64,000 nucleotides of DNA, from positions 1-64,000 of the forward strand of contig NZ_BORW01000009.1 in assembly GCF_018333375.1 (NCBI RefSeq). The letters are read 5' to 3'. The translations under genes were made by a program, and so were the position numbers. This DNA is from Paenibacillus cookii. GTDB lineage: Bacteria; Bacillota; Bacilli; Paenibacillales; Paenibacillaceae. Below are positions 40,786 through 49,924 of the stretch, in pieces. Every line of letters begins with the position of its first letter. The stretch's first letter is position 1. The notes under the pieces were generated by a model. The model made no database searches. It worked only from the letters and a program-made list of their open reading frames with translations, and had not been told where the DNA came from.

Positions 40786-41670
40786 TTACCCTTTGATGGC
40801 ACCGATCATGACGCCTTTCACGAAATACCTTTGCAGGAACGGATACAGGATGAGCACCGGTATGTTGGCAACGACGAGCACGGCATATTTGATGCCTTCC
40901 ACTTCGCGCTGCTGCTTGATCGCGGACTCGGTGGACATTTTGACCATGTCGCTCGTTTGGCCTTGAATAAGAATTTCGCGCAGAATCAGCTGGAGCGGGA
41001 ATTTTTCCTTATCCGACAAATAGAGCAGCGCGCTGAAAAATGCGTTCCAGTGGCCGATGGCGTAAAACAGGATCATGACGGCGATGATCGGCATCGATAA
41101 CGGCAAAATGATGCGGGTCAAAATCTGGATGTTCGAACACCCGTCGATCGTTGCCGCCTCCTGCAGCTCGTAAGGAATGGACTGCTGGAAGAAGGTGCGC
41201 ATGATGATGATGTTCCAGATGGAAACGGCGTTCGGAATGACCATGACCCAAAAGGTGTTCAACATGCCCAGGTCTTTGATCAGCAGGTAGGTCGGAATCA
41301 GTCCGCCGCCGAAAAACATCGTAAATACGAACAGCGCCATCACGGCGTTTTTGCCCACAAAATCTTTGCGCGATAGCGGATAGGCCCCCAAAACGGTCAT
41401 CACGAGATTGATCAAGGTCCCGATGGTGGTGTACAGCAGCGTGTTCGAGTACCCGGACAAAATGTCCTGATTCTGAAAAATTTTCGAATAAGAGTTCAGG
41501 TTGAAGCCCTTCGGCCACAGCAGCATTTCCCCGCGCAAAACGGTTTGCGGATCGCTGAAGGAGGCGCTGAGGACAAAAATGAGCGGGTACAGCACGATGA
41601 CGGCAACCACGCTAAGAATGACGTAAACGATCATATTGAATGCGCGGTCTCCGCGGGATTCCAATAACAT
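40786..41670 (-). CDS. ABC importer permease, LplC/YtcP type
   Basis: 294 residues with six helices. The EAA loop reads ELQEAATIDGCSNIQILTRI (about 168-187), and the C-terminus is YFVKGVMIGAIKG, the MalG-type tail. AAGGAGG is seven to eight bases before the ATG. It is separated by 12 bases from the LplB-type gene. Confidence 0.9.
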   Translation of the reverse strand: MLLESRGDRAFNMIVYVILSVVAVIVLYPLIFVLSASFSDPQTVLRGEMLLWPKGFNLNSYSKIFQNQDILSGYSNTLLYTTIGTLINLVMTVLGAYPLSRKDFVGKNAVMALFVFTMFFGGGLIPTYLLIKDLGMLNTFWVMVIPNAVSIWNIIIMRTFFQQSIPYELQEAATIDGCSNIQILTRIILPLSMPIIAVMILFYAIGHWNAFFSALLYLSDKEKFPLQLILREILIQGQTSDMVKMSTESAIKQQREVEGIKYAVLVVANIPVLILYPFLQRYFVKGVMIGAIKG

Positions 41671-41682
41671 GCCGTTTCCTCC

Positions 41683-42645
41683 TTACCATAGGCTCGTTTC
41701 GCCCATCCGTTTGGTTACCCAGTTCACGGTGATGAGCAGAATGAAGTTCACGACGGAATTAAACAATCCGATCGCTGCGGAGAAGCTGTATTCGGCGCCC
41801 TGAATCCCGGCCCGGTATACGTAGGTCGCGATGATGTCCGAGGTTTCCATGTTGAGGTTGTTTTGCATCAGGAGCACCTTTTCGAAGCCGATGCCCATGA
41901 TGCTGCCGATGTTCAGGATGAGCAAAATGACGATCGTCGGACGGATGCCCGGCAAATTGATATGCCAGATCCGCCGCAGCCTGCCGGCACCGTCGACGCG
42001 GGCCGCTTCATGCAGCTGGTGGTCGACGCCGGCGAGAGCCGCCAAATAAATGATCGAACTCCAGCCCATCGTTTGCCACACGTCCGACAGGACGTACAAC
42101 GTTTTGAACCATCCCGGCTCCGCCATAAAATCGATCGGGCGTCCGCCGAAAGCGGTAATCAGATGGTTGACCATGCCGTAACGCGGAGACAGGAAAATCA
42201 TCATCATGCCGACGACGACGACCGTGGATAAAAAATGCGGCGCGTAAGTAACGGTTTGCACGAATTTTTTGAATTTGGCCGACTTGGCTTCATTCATCAG
42301 CAGCGCGAGCAGGATCGGGATCGGAAAACCCAAGGCAAGGCTGTACAGCCCGAGTCCCAACGTGTTTTTGATCAAGCGCCAGAAAAAGTAACTGTGGAAA
42401 AAACGCTCGAAATGCTCCGTTCCCACCCACGGACTGCCGGTGATTCCTTTCGTGGCGATAAAATCCTTGAACGCGATTTGGATGCCGTACATCGGCACGT
42501 AGTGAAATAGAACGTAATAGGCGACGACCGGCAAAATGAGCAAATACAGCTGCCAGTTGCGGGCGATCCGGCTCCATTTCAGCCTGGGTTCCTTTTTCGT
42601 ACCCGGTACCGCGCCTGTCACGGCAGACATTTTGGCGTTGGCCAT
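41683..42645 (-). CDS. ABC importer permease, LplB type
   Basis: 320 residues with six helices. LYLLILPVVAYYVLFHYVPM begins the first helix, and the EAA-like loop is HEAARVDGAGRLRRIWHINL (about 213-232). It is the first gene of the importer operon. AAGGGGGGAG precedes the ATG, and a dre-like sequence overlaps the leader immediately upstream. Confidence 0.9.
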   Translation of the reverse strand: MANAKMSAVTGAVPGTKKEPRLKWSRIARNWQLYLLILPVVAYYVLFHYVPMYGIQIAFKDFIATKGITGSPWVGTEHFERFFHSYFFWRLIKNTLGLGLYSLALGFPIPILLALLMNEAKSAKFKKFVQTVTYAPHFLSTVVVVGMMMIFLSPRYGMVNHLITAFGGRPIDFMAEPGWFKTLYVLSDVWQTMGWSSIIYLAALAGVDHQLHEAARVDGAGRLRRIWHINLPGIRPTIVILLILNIGSIMGIGFEKVLLMQNNLNMETSDIIATYVYRAGIQGAEYSFSAAIGLFNSVVNFILLITVNWVTKRMGETSLW

Positions 42646-42657
42646 ATGGCTCCCCCC

Positions 42658-42672
42658 TTGGTATAGACTTGG
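42658..42672. promoter_or_regulatory. dre-like (NagR/DasR) site in the lplB leader
   Basis: TTGGTATAGACTTGG shares the 12-mer TTGGTATAGACT with the site before the chitin-oxygenase gene. It matches the amino-sugar operator core TGGTNTAGACCA except in the last two bases. It lies 13 bases before the lplB start, next to its ribosome binding site. Confidence 0.5.
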
Positions 42673-43110
42673 ATACGGCGGTCACATTCCGGGCGACAGT
42701 ACGTTTAAGGCATTCATCATGTTCCTCCTTCCAACGTTAAGGCAAATGTAGTCGTGGAACCTGGATGCGTTTGCTATGTAAAGGGTAAAACAGCAAGGTT
42801 ATCGAGTGCTTTTGGCGGATACTGAAATCAAATTTGGAGTATTTTTGGATTGATTTAAAGTGGCTTATTCGGAAAGACGAGTCTAATAAACAACACTCGG
42901 AATCTGTATAATACCTTATAGCGCACTAAATGTAAGCGCAATCAATTATGCGTAAAAATATAACTTCTGAACTCGAAGTTGTACAAATTTGGATGTTTTG
43001 TGAACGTGTTTTAATTTTTTTCATCATAATACACGATGATTTGGATTGTCAAACCTTATTTTTGGATATTGTTGGCGCACAATTTGGATTCGGGCGTGTA
43101 AAAACGGCAC
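42673..43110. other. upstream region of the lpl-type operon
   Basis: No gene. It holds a cre/LacI-like site (42931-42944), a minus-strand promoter candidate (TTACAT near 42932, TATTAT near 42909) and five copies of TTTGGAT (42844, 42988, 43040, 43061, 43083), which may be regulator half-sites. Confidence 0.45.
42931..42944. promoter_or_regulatory. cre or LacI-type operator
   Basis: TGTAAGCGCAATCA fits the cre consensus TGWNANCGNTNWCA at 13 of 14 positions. It could bind CcpA or the LacI regulator encoded just upstream. Confidence 0.5.
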
Positions 43111-43142
43111 AAAAAAACCTGACACGGCATTCGTATCAGGTT
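43111..43142 (-). terminator. terminator of the LacI gene
   Basis: On the minus strand AACCTGATACG and CGTGTCAGGTT (one mismatch, one wobble) are followed by TTTTT. Confidence 0.8.
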
Positions 43143-43172
43143 CTTGCTTGGTGAATCGGAGCGGGAACGGCT

Positions 43173-44219
43173 TTATTCCTCCGGCCGTCGGACGAAATTC
43201 GAAGATTCACGGATCATGAGCCGGCAGGGCAAAAGAATTTTCGGCAGCGCCGGGTAATCGCCGTCCAAATAATCCATCATGAATTGGGCCGCCGCTTTTC
43301 CGATTTCGTATTTAGGGACGTGGACGGAGGTCAGGGGCGGATTCGTGTACTGTGCAAACGAGATGTCGTCCATTCCGACAAAAGCGATGTCTTGGGGAAT
43401 CCGCGCTTTTTGCTCCACGACGGCGCGCATCGCCGGGATGGCCAGCATGTCGCTCGCGCAAAACATGGCCGTCGGCCATTCGTTTTTCGGCCGGTTGACG
43501 AGCAGTTCAGTGAGCATGCTATAACTTAAATCCACGTTCCAGTTGGTGTTGATGATCCAGTCCTCCTGCATGGGAAGGCCTGCTTCCATCATCGCGAATT
43601 TATATCCGATAAAACGTTCGTCGTTGTCCATTTTCCGCGAATAAGCCGGGCCTCCGATGAAGCCGATGCGGCGGTGTCCTTGGTCGATGAGGTGGCGGAC
43701 CGCGGTTCTTGCCGAAAAAATGCGGTCGCAATCGACGACCGGCACCGTTAAGCGTTCATCGTTTAAGCTCACGCCCAGTACGGCCACCTTTTCTCTTTCG
43801 AGCTGTTCGATGAGCGCCTGGTCGTACCAGCTGATTATGACGACGCCCCGGATGCCGTTTTCCTTCACGAGGTTTCGGATCTGCTCCGCATCGCTTACTT
43901 CGTCCAGCGTCCGCACGATCGCCGGGGGATGGCCCAGCTCGTTCATCCGGTCATGGAACCCGGCGAGCACCTCGCTGAAATACGGATGGTTTTCGATCAG
44001 CGGCTGCGGCACGACGCAGGCGATCCGTTTATCGGAAGCGCTTCCCGGCTTGCCGGAGTCAAGCTCTTCCTGTAGCGGGTATCCGAGTTCCTGCGCAGCT
44101 TCGCGGATTTTCCGCTTGGTTTCTTCGTTGACCGGCCTGCTGGTGTCGTTGCTGATGGCGCGGGATACCGTCGAAATGGAGACGCCGACGCGTTCCGCGA
44201 TATCTTTAAGTTTCGCCAA
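43173..44219 (-). CDS. LacI-family regulator of the lpl-type operon
   Basis: 348 residues starting at TTG 44219 after GAGGGGAG. The helix-turn-helix LKDIAERVGVSISTVSRAIS is at residues 4-23, and the sensor domain shows IACVVPQPLIENHPYFSEVL, GVVIISW, VVDCDRI and FCASDMLAIPAMRAV. This subgroup is like EbgR/GalR-type repressors of galactoside or oligosaccharide loci. It has its own terminator and lies directly upstream of the importer operon, its probable target. Confidence 0.85.
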   Translation of the reverse strand: MAKLKDIAERVGVSISTVSRAISNDTSRPVNEETKRKIREAAQELGYPLQEELDSGKPGSASDKRIACVVPQPLIENHPYFSEVLAGFHDRMNELGHPPAIVRTLDEVSDAEQIRNLVKENGIRGVVIISWYDQALIEQLEREKVAVLGVSLNDERLTVPVVDCDRIFSARTAVRHLIDQGHRRIGFIGGPAYSRKMDNDERFIGYKFAMMEAGLPMQEDWIINTNWNVDLSYSMLTELLVNRPKNEWPTAMFCASDMLAIPAMRAVVEQKARIPQDIAFVGMDDISFAQYTNPPLTSVHVPKYEIGKAAAQFMMDYLDGDYPALPKILLPCRLMIRESSNFVRRPEE

Positions 44220-44388
44220 AGCTCCCCTCTCCTCTCTCTTATCTTTTTGGAGCCAAAAAATCCTCTCGTTAGATCATATCATAATCCGCTTTACGGAAAG
44301 ATGCAAAATTCGATCGAAAAAACGGTTTTCGTAACCGGATGTAAACAGGATCATTTTCAGATTGACCGACCGCCTCCCTTAAAAAACA

Positions 44389-44427
44389 AAAAAACCTGCA
44401 GTGGCCACAAACCGCTGCAGGTTTTTT
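44389..44427. terminator. terminator after yebC
   Basis: AAAACCTGCAG and CTGCAGGTTTT form an eleven-pair stem with A and T tracts at both ends, so it can work in both directions. Confidence 0.8.
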
Positions 44428-44471
44428 ATTGGTGCAAACGCCGATCGGCGGATGATTTTTAAACCATGATC

Positions 44472-45191
44472 TTATTCTTCGAATTCGACGTTGTGATACA
44501 CGTGCTGCACGTCATCCAAATCTTCAAGCGCATCGATCATTTTTTCGAATTGCGGCAGAACGTCTGCCGGAAGCGTCAAATGGTTTTGCGCCAGCATCGT
44601 GATTTCGGCAACGGTAAACTCCGTAATGCCCGCAGCCTGGAACGCCCCTTGAACCGCCTGGAATTGGTCGGGCTCGGCGTATACGATCACCGCTTCGTCT
44701 TCCTGCACGATATCGCGCACGTCGACGTCCGCTTCCATCAGCAGCTCAAACACTTCCTCTTCCGTTTTCCCTTCGACGCCGATTACGGCCGTTTGATCGA
44801 ACATATACGCAACGGAGCCGCTCACGCCGAGGTTGCCGCCGTTTTTGCTGAATGCGGCACGGACTTCGGAAGCCGTGCGGTTGACGTTGTTGGTCAAAGC
44901 GTCGACGATGACCATCGAACCGTTCGGTCCGAAGCCCTCGTAACGAAGCTCGTCATAGACTTCATCGGAGTTTCCTCTTGCCTTTTCCAGCGCCCGGTCG
45001 ATAATGGCTTTCGGCACATTGTACGTTTTGGCGCGTTCCAAAACGACCTTCAACGCGCGGTTGGATTCGGGATCCGGTTCGCCCTGCTTGGCGACGACGT
45101 AAATCTCGCGTCCGAATTTGGCGTATATACGGCTTGTATTTGCGTCTTTCGAAGCTTTCTTTTCTTTGATATTATTCCACTTACGACCCAT
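44472..45191 (-). CDS. yebC: YebC/PmpR-family protein (translation or transcription factor)
   Basis: 239 residues. The family N-terminus [20 protein letters not shown] is present, followed by [20 protein letters not shown], the [20 protein letters not shown] core (about 86-105) and [11 protein letters not shown]. YebC proteins have been described as transcriptional regulators, and in bacilli as ribosome-associated factors that ease translation of proline stretches. The strand and terminator show that it is an independent unit. Confidence 0.92.
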   Translation of the reverse strand: MGRKWNNIKEKKASKDANTSRIYAKFGREIYVVAKQGEPDPESNRALKVVLERAKTYNVPKAIIDRALEKARGNSDEVYDELRYEGFGPNGSMVIVDALTNNVNRTASEVRAAFSKNGGNLGVSGSVAYMFDQTAVIGVEGKTEEEVFELLMEADVDVRDIVQEDEAVIVYAEPDQFQAVQGAFQAAGITEFTVAEITMLAQNHLTLPADVLPQFEKMIDALEDLDDVQHVYHNVEFEE

Positions 45192-45895
45192 GCTTTTCCG
45201 CTCTCTTTCGCTATTGATTCTGACTTCGGTCTAATAAATACACTGATATATTATAGCTTGAATTCGGCGGATGAACAAGTTTTACCCTTGATGCAGCACG
45301 AATATTGCAAGAGCACGCGCAAGGAAACGGGATCGTCGAAGCGAATGTCGATTCCTGCTTTTTGCTGCAACATCCCCATGAGTAATTTGTTTCATTTGCA
45401 ATTGATCAATATCAGTTTACATAACATATTTGTGGTTAACCTGTGGTGATGACACCATAACGTTTATTGAGAAATTATATCTTGATCAACTGTCGGAATC
45501 GTCAAAATGTATAGGAAATCGTAGTTTTATATTATTGTAGATCCCCAAAATATGGTTTATTTTAATAGTACAAATACTATTTATTGGCAATTATAACTTT
45601 AACTGCGTTAATATTTCGATATTATGATGTTTTCGGTGCCGCCTTATTTCGCTCGCGAATCGTGACGGTTTTTCAACCATTCGGTAAGTTCTCGCCATCC
45701 CAAAATGTAACCGCTTTAATTAATTGGTATAGACTCATTTATTGAGTTTATATACATTCGACATCCATGTTGGCGCTGTCCGTATTTCTCTTCATTCATG
45801 ACAAGGGGGTGTTGCGACTCACCAACGATTTCAGGTTATTTTTTAATGTTGGCTTGCTGCTTGCGTTCAAAAAAAAATTTGAGAGGAGAATTTCA
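45192..45895. other. long AT-rich intergenic region before the chitin oxygenase gene
   Basis: No intact gene. It contains a perfect dyad AATAGTA-CAAA-TACTATT (45564-45581), the dre-like site at 45723-45738, a promoter candidate overlapping it, and the ribosome binding site GAGAGGAG of the following gene. A 43-codon in-frame extension of the oxygenase gene is not used. Confidence 0.5.
45723..45762 (+). promoter_or_regulatory. dre-like operator overlapping the oxygenase promoter
   Basis: ATTGGTATAGACTCAT (45723-45738) resembles the DasR/NagR amino-sugar operator. A promoter TTGGTA (45724-45729) with TTATAT 18 bases later is embedded in it. Repression lifted by glucosamine-6-phosphate is inferred from the family. 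Confidence 0.5.
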
Positions 45896-47248
45896 ATGAC
45901 AACGCTTCGTTTGCCTAACCACAGGTTTATGAAATGGCTGCTTGCCGGGGGGATGCTATTCGTAATGACAGCCCTCATGCTTCTGATCGCCGACCGCGCT
46001 TCCGCCCACGGTTATGTAGAATCGCCTGCCAGCCGTGCTTATCTTTGCAAAACGGGGGCAAATACCAATTGCGGGGCGATTCAGTACGAGCCTCAAAGCC
46101 TTGAAGCCAAAAAAGGATTTCCCGAGGCGGGACCTGCAGACGGTAAAATCGCCAGCGCGAACGGCGCCTTTCCGGAATTGGACCAACAGTCCGCCACACG
46201 CTGGACGAAAGTAAGCATGACCCCGGGCACTAAAACGTTCACTTGGAATTTGACGGCCCGACATGCCACGACAAGCTGGAAATATTACATTACGAAGCAA
46301 AACTGGAATCCAAACGCCCCGTTGACGCGCGATTCCTTCGACCTGACTCCGTTCTGCTCCGTTGGCTACGGCGGCAAACAGCCTCCGGGCTCCTATTCGG
46401 ATACGTGCACGGTGCCGAACAGAACCGGTTACCAAGTCATCCTCGCAGTGTGGGAAATCGCGGACACGGCCAACGCCTTCTACAACGTCATTGACGTAGA
46501 CTTTGGCGGCGGCAATCCTGCCGATACGGCGCCTCCAAGCGCGCCTTCCAATCTCGCCGTTTCCAACATTTCCAGCTCGGGCGCCACGCTTGCCTGGAGA
46601 GCCGCATCCGATAACGTCGGCGTAACGGGCTACAAAGTTTACAACGGTTCCTCGTTGGTAACGACAACCAACGCTTCGGCTACGAGCTATAACGTTACGG
46701 GACTTGCGCCTAATACCTCCTACACATTCACCGTTAAAGCCGTGGATGCCGCAGGCAACGAATCCGCTGCCAGCAATCCGGTGACGTTCACGACATCCGC
46801 TCTCCCTCCGGCCGATACGCAAGCCCCGACAGCGCCAACCGGCCTTCAGGTGAACGGAACGCCGACTTCCTCTTCGGTGTCCCTGTCCTGGAATGCGGCA
46901 ACCGATAATGTCGGCGTAACCGGATACCGTATTTACAAAGGGACTGCGCTTGCCGGATCCGTTTCCGGAACGACGCTGAACTACACCGTTACCGGTCTGA
47001 ACCCGGACACCGCGTATACGTTCACCGTTCGGGCGATTGATGCCGCAGGCAACGAATCCGCGAACAGCAATGCCGTAACGGCAACGACCGCTCAAGGACC
47101 GGCTGTCGCACCCTGGGCTCCAAACGTGGCGTACACGCCTGGAACCCTCGTGACTTACAATGGTCAGACGTATGAATGCCGTCAGGCGCACACGTCGCTC
47201 GTTGGATGGGAGCCAACGAACGTCCCGGCGCTCTGGCTTCTGAAATAA
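45896..47248 (+). CDS. secreted AA10 lytic polysaccharide monooxygenase with two FN3 domains and a chitin-binding module
   Basis: 450 residues from the ATG at 45896 (GAGAGGAGA upstream). A signal peptide ends at ASA, so His38 becomes the mature N-terminus ([14 protein letters not shown]), which with the His in [14 protein letters not shown] forms the copper histidine brace. The AA10 domain spans about 38-205. Two fibronectin III repeats follow (about 213-300 and 308-395, each with DNVGVTGY and GLxPxTxYTFTV). The C-terminal CBM5/12 ([20 protein letters not shown], about 405-450) binds chitin. The enzyme cleaves crystalline chitin oxidatively outside the cell. The repeats FN3-1 and FN3-2 are similar enough to suggest duplication. 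A dre-like operator suggests amino-sugar control. Confidence 0.92.
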   Translation: MTTLRLPNHRFMKWLLAGGMLFVMTALMLLIADRASAHGYVESPASRAYLCKTGANTNCGAIQYEPQSLEAKKGFPEAGPADGKIASANGAFPELDQQSATRWTKVSMTPGTKTFTWNLTARHATTSWKYYITKQNWNPNAPLTRDSFDLTPFCSVGYGGKQPPGSYSDTCTVPNRTGYQVILAVWEIADTANAFYNVIDVDFGGGNPADTAPPSAPSNLAVSNISSSGATLAWRAASDNVGVTGYKVYNGSSLVTTTNASATSYNVTGLAPNTSYTFTVKAVDAAGNESAASNPVTFTTSALPPADTQAPTAPTGLQVNGTPTSSSVSLSWNAATDNVGVTGYRIYKGTALAGSVSGTTLNYTVTGLNPDTAYTFTVRAIDAAGNESANSNAVTATTAQGPAVAPWAPNVAYTPGTLVTYNGQTYECRQAHTSLVGWEPTNVPALWLLK

Positions 47249-47390
47249 CCAGAGGTCAAAAAACTAGAGCCTTCTACTTCACTCTCGTAAAAACTTCCGT
47301 ATAGTGATAGATATGTCGCCTGCTAGATAATATGACTCTCTTAGAAAGTTTTTCATTGCACAGGAAGTTTTGCGGTTCGATGAAAATAAG

Positions 47391-47440
47391 GAAGAAGCTG
47401 CGTGTTCTCAGTAACTTGGGCTGAGAAGCGCAGCTTCTTT
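47391..47440. terminator. terminator between the oxygenase and the MFS gene
   Basis: GAAGAAGCTGCG and CGCAGCTTCTTTC form a long stem with an inner TTCTCAG/CTGAGAA pairing. It can serve both convergent genes. Confidence 0.7.
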
Positions 47441-47477
47441 CACATTGTTGGCTCCGCATTCCTTTACGCAGGATCGC

Positions 47478-48869
47478 TCATGAGGCGGACAAGTTCGGGC
47501 TGTTCGGTTTTTCCTTCGGGAGATACCGTCCGGCAATGGCTACGGCCAGGCATAACGCGCAGCAGATCCCGAACAGGATCCGGATGGAAACCCCATGGCT
47601 CTCGTGAATCTGTGCGAGACTTCCCATGGTGCCTACAAACACCGTAGCCAGTCCGATGCCGACGATTTGGCCGAGATAGCGGACAAGCGCCAGCAGGCTG
47701 CCGGCGAGGCTGCTTTTTTCGGCCGGTGCCGCGCTCATGACTTCGGCGTTGTTCGTGGCATGGAACAATCCCGTACCAATGCCGAAAACGGCTAAATGGA
47801 GACCAATGCTCCATGCCGGAACCGTCGGCAAGAACATGACGGATAACATGGATGCGGAACATAACGCCGCTCCGGCAAGGATCGGAAAACTTCCGCCGTA
47901 ACGGTCCCTGAACCAGCCGGCGAAAGGAGCCACGATACCCATGACAAGCGGTTGCAGCATCAAAAGCGCGCCGGTGGCCGAAGCAGAGAAGCCGATCTCG
48001 CTTTGCAAATAAAACGTAACCGGGATGAGCGTCGCCGTTTGCGCCAAGTTTATGATGAACGAAGACGTATTCCCCAGCCATACCTTCCTGTGCCTGAACA
48101 ATTCACGATCAATGATGCCGTAGTCGATTTTTTGCGCTTGGACGACAAGGGCGCATAACAGAAGAATGCCGAGTGCTACCTCCAGCCATATATTCAAGGC
48201 GTCAGCGCCATCCTTGGCGCCTTCGGCCGCCAGCATGAGCAAGCAAAACCCGCCTCCTAGCAGAAAGGTTCCAACGTAGTCGAACGGGCTTTTGCCGGCG
48301 GCGTCCCCGCCGCGGGGAAACCAGCGAAAACCGAGCCAGCACGCCGCGGCCGAAATCGGCACGTTGATCCAAAACAGCCATGTCCAGTCCACCACTTCCA
48401 GCAGCAGTCCGCCGAGGGCGGGTCCGGCCAACGTTCCCGCGGAGATCACGATGGCATTGTATCCGAGCGCCCTCCCCCGTTCATGGTCGGGAAACGCATG
48501 CCTTACCATCGCTTGGCTGTTGGCCATGATCATGGTGGCGCCGACCCCTTGAAGGCATCTGGAAAGCAAAAGAAGCATAAAACTATGGGACACCGCGATG
48601 CATAACGATCCAACCCCGAATATCAGGAACCCGTAACTATATACCTTCCTTCGTTCCATGCGGTCCGACATTTTCCCAAAGAAGGGAAGCAATACGACCA
48701 TGGTGAGCAGATATGCCGTCGCCACCCATTGGATCTGCGCAAGCGTTACCGAGAATTGCCGCGCCATCAACGGCAGCGATACGTTCACGATGCCTACATC
48801 GAGGGTCGATATCAAGGTTCCCATATTCACGACCTGCAATATTCCCCATTTATTTCGTAGACCGGACAT
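47478..48869 (-). CDS. MFS multidrug efflux pump, DHA2 (EmrB/QacA) type
   Basis: 463 residues from the ATG at 48869, which follows AAAGGAATG; thirteen more in-frame codons upstream lack a site. About fourteen membrane helices are expected. LDVGIVNVSLPLMARQFSV (helix 1 with the DHA2 Asp), GKMSDRMERRKVYSYGFLIF (motif A) and SRCLQGVGATMIMANSQAMV (motif B/C region) are seen. It would export drugs or lipophilic compounds with protons. No regulator lies next to it. Confidence 0.85.
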   Translation of the reverse strand: MSGLRNKWGILQVVNMGTLISTLDVGIVNVSLPLMARQFSVTLAQIQWVATAYLLTMVVLLPFFGKMSDRMERRKVYSYGFLIFGVGSLCIAVSHSFMLLLLSRCLQGVGATMIMANSQAMVRHAFPDHERGRALGYNAIVISAGTLAGPALGGLLLEVVDWTWLFWINVPISAAACWLGFRWFPRGGDAAGKSPFDYVGTFLLGGGFCLLMLAAEGAKDGADALNIWLEVALGILLLCALVVQAQKIDYGIIDRELFRHRKVWLGNTSSFIINLAQTATLIPVTFYLQSEIGFSASATGALLMLQPLVMGIVAPFAGWFRDRYGGSFPILAGAALCSASMLSVMFLPTVPAWSIGLHLAVFGIGTGLFHATNNAEVMSAAPAEKSSLAGSLLALVRYLGQIVGIGLATVFVGTMGSLAQIHESHGVSIRILFGICCALCLAVAIAGRYLPKEKPNSPNLSAS

Positions 48870-49068
48870 CGATTCATTCCTTTCGAAGTGAATTGGCATG
48901 AAGTACAATGATAGTAAGCAAGGTAAAAGGAAGATATTTCATGCTTGCCCCTATTTTACTTTCCTGCTCCCTGCTTGAATAGCCGTCATTTTCCGGCCAT
49001 GGCCGGGCGCTGACTGCGTTTGCGATCATATTTTGCATTTTCTATTGACGATAAAGGAGGACTTAGGT

Positions 49069-49923
49069 ATGGAACCGTTTTCGAGTGATTTGCTGAAGGG
49101 GAAAGTCGTGTTGGTTACAGGGGGCGGAACCGGGCTTGGCCGCGCCATGGGCGAAAAGTTTGCAAGGCTCGGAGCCAGGCTGGCGATCGCCGGCCGCCGG
49201 GAAGAGGTGTTGAAGAAAACGGCTGCCGAGCTGACCGCTAACGGGTTTGATGTTTTTTACAAGTCCTGCGATGTTCGGGATCCCGCCCAAATCAGCGCAT
49301 TGATGGATGCCGTAGAGGAACGCTTCGGAGGTCTGGACGTCCTTGTCAATAACGCTGCCGGCAATTTCATCAGCCCGACGGAGCGCCTGTCTCCGCGTGC
49401 CGTCGACGCGGTGCTGGGCATCGTGCTTCACGGTACCTTCTATGCGACGCTTGAAGCAGGAAAACGCTGGATTGAGAGCAACCGTGCGGGCACCATGCTG
49501 AACATCGTTACGACGTATGCTACGAGCGGTTCAGGCTATGTCGTGCCTTCCGCGGCCGCCAAAGCCGGCGTGCTGGCCATCACCCGCTCTTTGGCCGTCG
49601 AATGGGCCAAATACGGCATCAGGCAGGTCGCAATCGCTCCGGGACCTTTTCCGACGGAAGGGGCATGGTCGCGGCTTTCCCCTACGCCTGAGCTGGAAGC
49701 GAAAATGCTGGACCGGGTCCCTCTAGGGCGAGTGGGAAATCCGGAAGAACTCGCGAATCTGGCCGCGTTCCTGATATCCGATTATGCCGGGTATATCAAC
49801 GGGGAAGTGATCACGATCGATGGCGGGGAATGGCTGCAGGGAGCCGGACAGTTCAACGATCTTCGACAAGTGACGGAGGAGCAGTGGGACGTGCTGGCCC
49901 AACTGACCCGGAAAGGAAAATAA
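49069..49923 (+). CDS. fadH: SDR oxidoreductase, 2,4-dienoyl-CoA reductase-like
   Basis: 284 residues from the ATG at 49069, eight bases after AAAGGAGG. The NADP loop is VTGGGTGLGRAMGEKFARLG (about 17-36). NNAAGNFISPTERLSPRAVD and the SAAAKAGVLAITRSLAVEWA stretch, with Ser in place of the usual catalytic Tyr before AAK, are the marks of the dienoyl-CoA reductase branch (Bacillus FadH/YkuF). It would reduce dienoyl-CoAs from polyunsaturated fatty acids. The beta-oxidation locus that begins about 1 kb downstream supports this. It ends one base before the next gene. Confidence 0.75.
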   Translation: MEPFSSDLLKGKVVLVTGGGTGLGRAMGEKFARLGARLAIAGRREEVLKKTAAELTANGFDVFYKSCDVRDPAQISALMDAVEERFGGLDVLVNNAAGNFISPTERLSPRAVDAVLGIVLHGTFYATLEAGKRWIESNRAGTMLNIVTTYATSGSGYVVPSAAAKAGVLAITRSLAVEWAKYGIRQVAIAPGPFPTEGAWSRLSPTPELEAKMLDRVPLGRVGNPEELANLAAFLISDYAGYINGEVITIDGGEWLQGAGQFNDLRQVTEEQWDVLAQLTRKGK

Positions 49924-49924
49924 G

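Noticed and set aside
45767..45895. An N-terminal extension of 43 codons on the chitin oxygenase
   Set aside because: The extension precedes a good ribosome binding site and would bury the signal peptide. The ATG at 45896 gives a normal secretion signal.
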